Origin: Terana coerulea | Lineage: Eukaryota > Basidiomycota > Agaricomycetes > Polyporales > Phanerochaetaceae | Assembly (NCBI GenBank): GCA_024811115.1 | Contig: JAKOGH010000246.1 | Location: 1-18,303, forward strand | DNA length: 18,303 bases | Direction of reading: 5' to 3' | Shown here: in pieces, positions 10,194 to 16,893 of the stretch | Position numbering within the stretch: the stretch's first letter is position 1 | Layout of the letters: each line of letters begins with the position of its first letter | Position numbers and translations under genes: made by a program | Notes under the pieces: model-generated | What the model was told of the DNA's origin: nothing | Databases searched by the model: none | The model's input: only the letters and a program-made list of their open reading frames with translations

Positions 10194-11981
10194 CTAGTCT
10201 TCCTGTGTACGACTGAAGATGTCCAATGCTTCATCGAACGTCACCTGCTCAGCGACCTCTCGCGCCCCTCCCAAAGCCTGCAGCTCCCCCTCGCTGATGC
10301 TCTCCGAGGACCACTCGCTATCGTCCGAGTCTGAGCTTCCCACAGGCGCGTCCGTATCCTCGTCCGACTCTGTCCCCGCTTCCCTGCCGACACCCATCGG
10401 CTCGTCCTCGTCAAAGCGGAACGCGGCCGGTGCGAGGGCGTACACGTTCCCCGCGCCGCGCGTGTGCTCCCAGCGGCGGTCCGCCCGCGCGACGCTCCGC
10501 GCGCTCTCGACGACGCGCACGCCGAAGACGTCGTGCACGCACGGCGCGCCGCCGGGCGGGCGCGGCGGGAGGAGGTGCGGCAGGTCGAGCATGCTGCTGA
10601 GCCCGCTGTCGAGCAGCCGCACGGCGCGCCAGCCGGCGGGCGCGGCCTGCGCGATGCGCGCATCGTCGACCGACGCCCACACGTCGACGTGCGCGAGCGC
10701 GATATCGCCGAGCCCCGCGTCGAGCACGTGCGTCTCGCCGACGAACGCGGGGAGCACGAGGTGCCGGAGCGCCGCCGCGGCGAGGAGGCGGCGCAGGGGC
10801 CCGAAGAGCCGCTCGGGGTCGGGCGTGTGCATGTAGGACACGGAGCGGCAGCCGAGGTCGAGGACGCGCAGGCGGCGCTGGGCGGCCACGAAGGCGAAGA
10901 GGTGCTGCGGGAGCAGCCACAGCGCGATGAAGGGGCGCATGCGGATCTCCTCGAGCCGGGGCAGCGTCCACGAGCAGAACGGCTCAGCGGTGGCTTCACG
11001 GACAGTCTCGTCAGTGTAGGTGAGGACGATAACTCTGAGGGAAGGGAGAGTGATGCCGCTAGGGACGAGACTGTTGTTTGAATGCGGTATGAAGATCGTG
11101 AGCGAAACTAAATCGCGGAGGAGGTTCAGGTGCGTGAGGATCTTGGGTTTGTGCACTCCGGGATGGTACGGCTGAGTAGTCCACAGGTATTCAAGCCGCT
11201 CCAGCTTTTGCAGCTTGGTGACCAGGCTGTTTGATGCGCCAATTGATTGACCAGGGCAGTCGGCACAGTCCACAATAGAGGAGAATGCAGCTCCAAGCGA
11301 GAGTGACCTCAAGAGTGGAGCGTAATCCAGTATGTGCGAAAGACTGTCCAGAGCAACCTCCCTGAAGCAGGGTGTAACCTCGCAGAAAAAGGTAATGCTC
11401 CGTATCATGGGTCCATAGTCATCTGGGCCAGAGCCCACAGTCCGCCACAGTGCAGGTAGCTGTCCGACGCGTCGTATAACGATATCTTGGTAGAGGAGTG
11501 GCAGCGCGACTTCGCGCCACTGTTTGCAGACCATGACGAGAGCCCTCTTCGTGCGCACTTCGCGACACCATGGCGAGTCCCGTCCACCGCTCAGAGAGGG
11601 GTTCAAAAAGCCTTGAGGAGGAAATATAGATTCAAACACGAGGCGAAGGGCAATAGAATGAATCGGTTTGTGCGGAGGGCGGAGACGATTTATGGACTCT
11701 GCGAGGAATTCCTCTCGTCGTAGCGAAGCCTGAAACTCGTTAGAGCGGCTACACGGAATTTCGAGGATACTCACCACTTCGTGTGCAATTGCAGCCTCAT
11801 ACATATTTCGCATATCCCGCTCTTGTGCCTCTCGCTCCTTCAATTGCAGTCGCAATCGCTTGAGCTCTTGAACGGCCTCCTGGTGCGTGAGCTCGTCATC
11901 TGCATTGTCTCCTAAAGGGCGGGAGGGTGATCCTTTGGAGGGTTGACCGCCTTCCGTTTCGACGTCCATGTCTTCATACAT
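10194..11981 (-). CDS. F-box-like domain protein with N-terminal coiled coil
   Basis: A member of the expanded basidiomycete F-box-like family; such proteins usually link Skp1/SCF ubiquitin ligases to substrates, which are unknown here. ATG at 11979-11981 (context AACATG) is the first in frame; stop TAG 10194-10196. Residues about 33-66 form a heptad-rich charged helix (AVQELKRLRLQLKEREAQE). The F-box-like segment follows (PIHSIALRLVFESIF, then CKQWREVALPLLYQDIVIRR), then a long region with leucine-rich spacing (LRSLSLGAAF, LKILTHLNLLRDL-type strands) and an acidic Ser/Asp tail (SDSDDSEWSSESISEGE). A likely intron at 11730-11774 (GTGAGT, branch CTCTAAC, TTTCAG; 45 bp) is a multiple of three with no stop, so the unspliced frame reads through: 595 codons unspliced, 580 spliced. 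The exon part 10411-10990 is extremely GC-rich, which produces long spurious frames on both strands. No frameshift is needed. Transcribed divergently from the SH3 gene. Confidence 0.75.
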   Translation of the reverse strand: MYEDMDVETEGGQPSKGSPSRPLGDNADDELTHQEAVQELKRLRLQLKEREAQERDMRNMYEAAIAHEVVSILEIPCSRSNEFQASLRREEFLAESINRLRPPHKPIHSIALRLVFESIFPPQGFLNPSLSGGRDSPWCREVRTKRALVMVCKQWREVALPLLYQDIVIRRVGQLPALWRTVGSGPDDYGPMIRSITFFCEVTPCFREVALDSLSHILDYAPLLRSLSLGAAFSSIVDCADCPGQSIGASNSLVTKLQKLERLEYLWTTQPYHPGVHKPKILTHLNLLRDLVSLTIFIPHSNNSLVPSGITLPSLRVIVLTYTDETVREATAEPFCSWTLPRLEEIRMRPFIALWLLPQHLFAFVAAQRRLRVLDLGCRSVSYMHTPDPERLFGPLRRLLAAAALRHLVLPAFVGETHVLDAGLGDIALAHVDVWASVDDARIAQAAPAGWRAVRLLDSGLSSMLDLPHLLPPRPPGGAPCVHDVFGVRVVESARSVARADRRWEHTRGAGNVYALAPAAFRFDEDEPMGVGREAGTESDEDTDAPVGSSDSDDSEWSSESISEGELQALGGAREVAEQVTFDEALDIFSRTQED

Positions 11982-12811
11982 GTTAGGGGCGGCCGAGCCT
12001 AGGGCTCGTCCAAACAAGCGCGTGAGGGTAACTGGGCTCGGAGGGCGGACATGTAATCAAGACTTTATACATCAAAGTCAGCGAGTCCAGCCCAGCGTGC
12101 GCTGAGCTGCAGCAGAATTGAGGACAAAGAAAGTCGGGGTGGCAGCCAGACGTAGTCATGTACAGCAGTGGTTGTTGTCACGTGGGGTGATTTCGCCTAC
12201 TGGCTCGCCTCGCTGGACTTGTTCGTTCCTTCTTCTTTCTCCTCCATGTCGCTTTCGCGCTCTCCGCCGCCGTCGCCATGGCTCTGCAGGTCAAGACCAC
12301 GTCAAGGCTCATCAAGGCTCGTCAAGGTTGCTTATACCGGTCGCGCACCCACGCAGCAGGAGTTGGGTCAGGTGGACCGGCCCCGGTCGCCTGATTGGTC
12401 CGTCTGCTGTGCAGAGCGATGACACTCGAATGTTAGAATGGTCCCAGCTTAGGGCCCTTGAGGGGGGTACGTAGCGCTCATATCCTCTGCTGCTGACTGA
12501 GACTCATCGCTCTCTGTCCAGCTTTCTGCCCTCGACGTAACTCGGTGCCGTCCTGCACAGCGCCACGCAGCCCGACCGATGGGCTCGGCCTACTGATACT
12601 CGCACGTCCAAAACCGCATCCCTGCACCTCCCACCTGCACCTCCATTCCCACCCAAAGCCACGACTCAGAGCTCAGTCTTTCTGTCTAGCTCGCAGCATT
12701 TCTCCGTTGTAATAAAAGAGCGTTCTGCACCGACCAAGTTCCCCTTCCTTTGAACCCCCACCACGCACACTTGAAGCTCTGGAAGCGACTGAGCCCGAGC
12801 CTCTGACAATC
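11982..12811. promoter_or_regulatory. Divergent promoter region between the F-box and SH3 genes
   Basis: This 830-bp region must carry both upstream regions. It contains CACGTGGG at 12179-12186, a pyrimidine-rich tract around 12220-12250 (common near basidiomycete transcription starts), three 10-bp tandem units at 12300-12329, and a plausible 5' UTR intron of the SH3 gene at 12467-12521 (GTACGT...GTCCAG, with a CTGAC branch-like site). Open frames of about 85-118 codons overlap in several frames and resemble no known protein, so they are not called as genes. Confidence 0.5.
12300..12329. repeat. Three tandem 10-bp units
   Basis: Units CGTCAAGGCT, CATCAAGGCT and CGTCAAGGTT follow each other without gaps. 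The 10-bp spacing equals about one helical turn, so a factor bound to each TCAAGG core would face the same side of the DNA. They sit in the divergent promoter region. Function is inferred from spacing only. Confidence 0.6.
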
Positions 12812-13801
12812 ATGTTCTCGCAGATCGCGAACGTGCTCTTCACGGAGCGCGATGACAACACTTGGGATTCCTCCACCCTCTTCCGCAAGGAAACGCCCTC
12901 GCCACAGTCGTCCCAGCCGCTGCCAATCCCGGCCGGCCATTCGAGCCACAGCATCAGGAAGGCCGACGATCACGACCTCACCCTTGATCTCGCCGCCTCC
13001 TCGCCGTCCTTCGACCCGTCCCAGCTGTCGTGGTCGGCCGCGGCCCAGGACGCCGCGGAGGGCGTGCACTACGTCCGCGAGAAGTTCCCGAGCGAGGGCA
13101 CGACGTACCTCTCGCAGCCGTTCCGGCGGGAGCCCATCTCCGTCGAGGCGGGCGACCGGGTGCTCATCGTCGACGACGTGTCCGAGTACGCCGTGCGCGT
13201 GCGCCTACTGAAGAACGGCGACGTCGGCATCATCCCCGCGTGGACCGTCGAAGAGCCGTTGGAGCGGCTGGCGAGACTGAACATGGAGTTCAACGAGATT
13301 GTGAGTCGCCCACTGACAGCACCTGCCGCCTGCGTCCGCTCAACTGCACTACAGGTGACCTCGCCCGCGCCCGACCATCCACAGTTCGGCTCTATAACGA
13401 CACTGCCTAACACTAGCTTCTTGTTTACTCCTGCCAGCGCGAGCCCATTCGCCCCCGGCTCGCCGCCCTCGGACGAGGAGATGGACGCAGACCTGCCCGT
13501 CACGCCGACGACGCCGGCGAACGTCCCGCCCAAACTGTACCGGCGCGAGCTGCCCCGCAAGGTCGAGTTCGCCGAGCTGCAGCAACGGACGATATTCCGT
13601 TACCCGGCACACCACCTCGCGGAAAAGGAGCCGAACGCGGAGGATTGGTGGTGGGACGGCTGGGAGGAGCCTGAGGAGTTGGAGGAATACGAGGAGTGCG
13701 CGGATGACGAAGATGTGAATCCATTCGAGGACTATGCGGAAGACGATGAAGAGCGGCCAGGAAGACCTAGGATACGCCGTCAAGAGGTATACATCGCATA
13801 A
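12812..13801 (+). CDS. SH3-domain protein of the Tea4/Bud14 type (cell polarity)
   Basis: The central SH3-like domain (about residues 86-148) reads EGVHYVREKF...SQPFRREPISVEAGDRVLIVDD...YAVRVRLLKNGDVGIIPAW and is followed directly by VEEPLERLARLN. That extension matches the region after the SH3 of yeast Bud14 and fission yeast Tea4, which target type-1 protein phosphatase to polarity sites; this assignment is from memory. The N-terminus (MFSQIANVLF) is Ser/Pro-rich. The C-terminus has PPKLYRRELPRKVEFAELQ, a Trp/Glu stretch (DWWWDGWEEPEELEEYEE) and an acidic tail. ATG 12812 follows a long pyrimidine-rich leader; stop TAA 13799-13801. A probable 54-bp intron at 13301-13354 (GTGAGT...CTACAG) is a multiple of three without stops, so spliced and unspliced frames are both open (311 versus 329 residues). 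It is shorter than Tea4/Bud14 (about 700 aa or more), so only the SH3 module is clearly shared. No obvious RVxF motif was noticed. Confidence 0.78.
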   Translation: MFSQIANVLFTERDDNTWDSSTLFRKETPSPQSSQPLPIPAGHSSHSIRKADDHDLTLDLAASSPSFDPSQLSWSAAAQDAAEGVHYVREKFPSEGTTYLSQPFRREPISVEAGDRVLIVDDVSEYAVRVRLLKNGDVGIIPAWTVEEPLERLARLNMEFNEIVSRPLTAPAACVRSTALQVTSPAPDHPQFGSITTLPNTSFLFTPASASPFAPGSPPSDEEMDADLPVTPTTPANVPPKLYRRELPRKVEFAELQQRTIFRYPAHHLAEKEPNAEDWWWDGWEEPEELEEYEECADDEDVNPFEDYAEDDEERPGRPRIRRQEVYIA

Positions 13802-14533
13802 CATCAAACCAGTAGGTCTGTTCCGCCGTCATGTCCGCACGACCATCAGCACTGACCCCAACATTCACCGTAGTTTCGCAGTTATTTATGACATTCATGC
13901 AAGTGACATAGCTTTCTATAGTCCTGTATACGACGATGACAGTGATATGTGTCTATGTAGGAAGATGCACCCTGGACTATACGTTCTGTAATATATGATT
14001 TCGTGCGTCCCGCCTGTACCGATTGAGCCCCTTGTAGCCTTAATGAAGATTTGTTGAATCAAACCTCCTCGTCGATTACTGGAGCAAAGGTTAGCCAGGG
14101 TGATGCCCACCAAGCTTCCGTCGGGGATCCAGCCTCATGATAGTCTGACGTTGATTACGTGAGCGACTGGTGCAGTTCGTTCCAACTAGGTGAGTACTAG
14201 TGCCAGCGTTGCACTGCCCGAACTATACGAACCTAATACAGCACAGCCAGTCCCACGTACTCTCCAGAGCCTCTTATGATGCTACCTAAGCGACCTCCGT
14301 GCCCTTGACGCAGTTCAGACTCTGGGGCCAGCAGTTCTTCCTCCCGCCCGCCCAGAGCGTTCAAGGCAGGACCGAGCGACATGCTGCGAGGCGCAAGAGC
14401 ACACATTCTCCGTTGTCGGAGGTTCGCGTCGGCACAGCTACAGACACGGCCGGCAGCAGTGGCTGGCACGTAAGAACGGAGGTAAGCAGTACGAGGCTGC
14501 GAAGTGCGCTCCGGGCGGAATGTCCGGGACGGT

Positions 14534-14548
14534 CACGTGGGATGACGT
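14534..14548 (+). promoter_or_regulatory. Pho4-type CACGTGGG site plus CRE-like TGACGT
   Basis: CACGTGGG (14534-14541) is followed two bases later by TGACGT (14543-14548), about 255 bp upstream of the phosphate-carrier ATG. In yeast, CACGTGGG is the high-affinity Pho4 site of phosphate-responsive promoters, and the Neurospora orthologue NUC-1 binds a CACGTG core. Regulation by phosphate here is inference. Confidence 0.4.
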
Positions 14549-14705
14549 TGCGCGTGCCGCCGCGCGCCTCGCGCCTCGCTTCGAGCAGCGCGCCTCGGCT
14601 CGGAGGAGACGGCTCGGGCGAGCATACAGGACGGCCGTGTGGGAGCGAGCGCTGATGTCATGCCCCGCGGCCGACACCTCTCTATACTTGTCATCGCCCA
14701 CCGCA

Positions 14706-14710
14706 TATAA
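14706..14710 (+). promoter_or_regulatory. TATA box of the phosphate-carrier gene
   Basis: TATAA within GCATATAACC lies 86 bp upstream of ATG 14796. A pyrimidine-rich stretch (CTTTCCCCCTCC-like, 14745-14770) lies between them. Spacing and context fit a core promoter. Confidence 0.5.
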
Positions 14711-14795
14711 CCCAACGTGCGCAACCGCGAGCTGCACAAGTTCCCGCTTTCCCCCTCCATCTCCATCTCGCCGCAGGCTGAGCACACGACCCGCC

Positions 14796-16181
14796 ATGAC
14801 TTCGCAAGCCGAGCCGCAGAAACCGACGAACCATCCGTTCGTCGTGCCGCAGTTTACGGGCAAGGACTACACCTCCTTCTTCCTCGCAGGTGCGCACGCC
14901 CAGAGACCTGGCTGCGACCCGGTTGCTGACAGGGAAACTCGAACATAGGCGCACTATGTTGCACGTATGTTTCAGGCCTCGTCATTCAGGTCTCGGTCTG
15001 ACCAGCTGTCCTCGCCAGGATCACGCATGGCGGCATGACGCGTGCGTATCTGTGCCGCTCAACGCATATACCCCACTCACCGTCCCCCAGCCATCGACGT
15101 CGTCAAGACCCGCATCCAAGTCGACCCCGCCTACAAGAAGCACAACCTCCTCACCGGCGCGCGCTACGTGATCGCCAACGAGGGCCCCTCTGGGCTGCTG
15201 ACGGGCTTCGGGCCCACCGCGGTCGGCTACCTCGTCCAGGGCGGCGCGAAGTTCGCGGGGTACGAGTTCTGGAAGAAGCAGTTCACGCAGCTGGCGGGCG
15301 ACCAGGAGAGCGCGGTCAAGTACCGCACGGCGATATACCTCGGCGCGTCGAGCGTGGCGGAGTGCGTGATACTTTGTGCTCTCCACACAACATGTGCTTA
15401 CGTGCACTGGCAGGTTCTTTGCGGACATTCTGCTCACGCCCCTTGAAGCGACGCGCATCCGGCTCGTTTCCCAGAAGGGCTACGCCTCGGGCCTCGTCAC
15501 GGGCTTCACCCGGCTGGCGAGCGAGGAGGGCGTGCGCGGGCTGTACGCCGGCTTCCTGCCCATTCTGTGCAAGTGTGTGCCCTGCCTCCCCTTTCTCTCC
15601 CAAGAATACCTCTGATAATATCGACCACTGGGCCTGTGTAGACAGATCCCGTACGCGATCGGCCAGTTCACGGTGAATGAGTTCTGCCACGAGCTCGCGT
15701 TCCGCAACATGTCCGAGGAGACGCGCCGCAACCTCAGCGCGACGGGCAAGTTCAGCATCAGCCTCGGGAGCGGCATCATCGCCGGCTTCGCCGCCGCCAT
15801 CCTCAGCCAGGTGCGCTCTGTCTCTCCACAAACACACATGCCGCAGTACACCTCACGACGCGCGCACATGCACAGCCCGCGGACACACTGCTCTCGCAGA
15901 TCAACAAGGGGCACGGCCCGACGGGGTCGATGCCGCACCGGCTCGCGGTGCTCGCGCGCGAGGCGGGGGTGCGCGGCCTCTTTGCGGGGCTCGGCCCCGG
16001 ATGGTCATGACCGCCGGGCTCGTCTCCGGCCAGTTCCTGATGTACGGCGCGATCAAGGACGGTGCGTGCCTTCGCTTGTTCTCGCTGCGCGTGCGTCGCG
16101 CTGACGTGTGGACTTGTGTGTTTCTTGCGGGGTGCAGCGCTGGGCGCGCCGCCTGGCTTGGAGATCCACAAGGAGGAGTAA
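14796..16181 (+). CDS. MIR1: Mitochondrial phosphate carrier (MIR1 type), one apparent frameshift
   Basis: SLC25-family carrier importing inorganic phosphate with protons into the mitochondrial matrix for ATP synthesis. Exons: 14796-14889, 14949-14964 (16 nt), 15019-15041 (23 nt), 15091-15361, 15414-15572, 15642-15810, 15876-16061, 16138-16181; all introns are GT-AG. ATG 14796 has a CCGCC Kozak-like context; stop TAA 16179-16181. All three carrier repeats show the signature: [10 protein letters not shown] (about residue 45), PLEATRIRL, and PADTLLSQI. Other family marks are [45 protein letters not shown], and a tail [12 protein letters not shown]. In exon 7, after LFAGLGP, the frame runs to a stop. 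Adding one C to CCCC 15995-15998 restores [17 protein letters not shown] in frame, and the exon sum (962) plus one equals 963, giving 320 residues, a normal family length. Because the activity is usually essential for respiration, a sequence error is likelier than loss unless another copy exists. Confidence 0.94.
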
Positions 16182-16893
16182 AGGCGGTGGCGGGGGGCAA
16201 GGGTGTGCTGAATACCGTAGATGTAGATGCATGGATGTCGAATAGTGTTGTACTGGTCTGGTCTCGGACGGACAATATTGTAAATCTAGACCTATTTACT
16301 ACGTTCCCACTTCTTGTAATATATATGTACGTTCTTGCTCCACGCCAAGGAGGAAATGTGCCTTGGTCCTAGAGGTGAAAATTTCCATTACAGGGGACGG
16401 TGTAGTGCAGGTGTGGTAGCACAACAAACGGCAACGTCATGCGGAACAGAGAACGTTGCCGTTGTGGCGTAACGGCGCATCAGATGCGCCTTCCCCTTCA
16501 GGTGGACACATAAGCGCGCAGTCAAATCTTGACTAGAGCAACCATGTTCGCTCTCTGGACGCGCGTTTTTACCCGTGCAATTTGCAGCCAGCGAGGGTTG
16601 GTCAAAGGTACGCGTGGCGTCGTTGCGTCTGTAGCAGTGCGCCTACGTGTCGCTTGCACATTGACAGAACAGAGGAGCGCCTGATGTCGTCCACCTCAGC
16701 GTGGGTGAAATGGCGGACCCGTAAGCCAAACATTGCTGCGACAAATCACAGATCCTTTGAGATAAGCTCACGCGGTGAATCGAGGTAACGGGCGGGAAAG
16801 GGAGGTATTCGAGTACAGATATGTTGCGGATCTACGTATGGTACATTAAACGAGCATAATACACCAGCCGTAAACCACGCACCCCGCCCACGT
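16182..16893. other. Tail-to-tail intergenic region between phosphate carrier and NCA2
   Basis: Both neighbours end here, so this 712-bp stretch should hold two 3' UTRs and termination signals. No protein-like frame was seen. AT-rich sequence with TATATATGTA-like content occurs around 16270-16330, consistent with the carrier's 3' processing region. Two stem-loops lie at 16427-16463 and 16474-16490. Confidence 0.55.
16427..16490. repeat. Two adjacent stem-loops
   Basis: First: AACGGCAACGT (16427-16437) and its exact reverse complement ACGTTGCCGTT (16453-16463), 15-base loop. Second: GGCGCATC (16474-16481), a single A, and GATGCGCC (16483-16490). They are 10 bases apart, between convergent genes. 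They could be terminator-like or RNA-stability structures, or remnants of a small inverted-repeat element. Confidence 0.6.

Larger units (their letters stand above)
13802..14795. other. Intergenic region: SH3 gene 3' UTR and phosphate-carrier promoter
   Basis: No recognisable gene in about 1 kb. Around 13850-14060 the sequence is AT-richer, as expected for a 3' UTR. From about 14500 it becomes GC-rich and carries promoter-like motifs for the phosphate carrier (CACGTGGG 14534, TGACGT 14543, TATAA 14706). Overlapping open frames of 60-140 codons at 14233-14950 are compositional and have no family resemblance. Confidence 0.55.

Noticed and set aside
10219..11081. Long open frames on the plus strand and in other minus frames over the F-box gene
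   Set aside because: The segment is extremely GC-rich, so stop codons are rare in every frame. The translations are Arg/Ala/Ser/Pro repeats without motifs, whereas the F-box frame has family-like sequence and extends far beyond.
12118..12474. Overlapping plus-strand frames in the divergent promoter
   Set aside because: They begin without a good start context, have no family resemblance, and lie where a leader and 5' UTR intron are expected.
13030..13807. Arg- and Ser-rich frames on both strands over the SH3 gene
   Set aside because: GC-rich shadow frames; the SH3 frame alone has domain structure and fits its neighbourhood.
15035..15048. Possible GC-AG intron after ATGAC in the phosphate carrier
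   Set aside because: Moving the border two bases gives a standard donor (C|GTGCGT at 15042) and the correct TPID codons, so no GC donor is needed.
15803..16372. Frames of 120-230 codons overlapping the 3' half of the phosphate carrier
   Set aside because: They are shadows of the carrier exons; one contains [13 protein letters not shown] only because of the one-base shift at 15995-15998.
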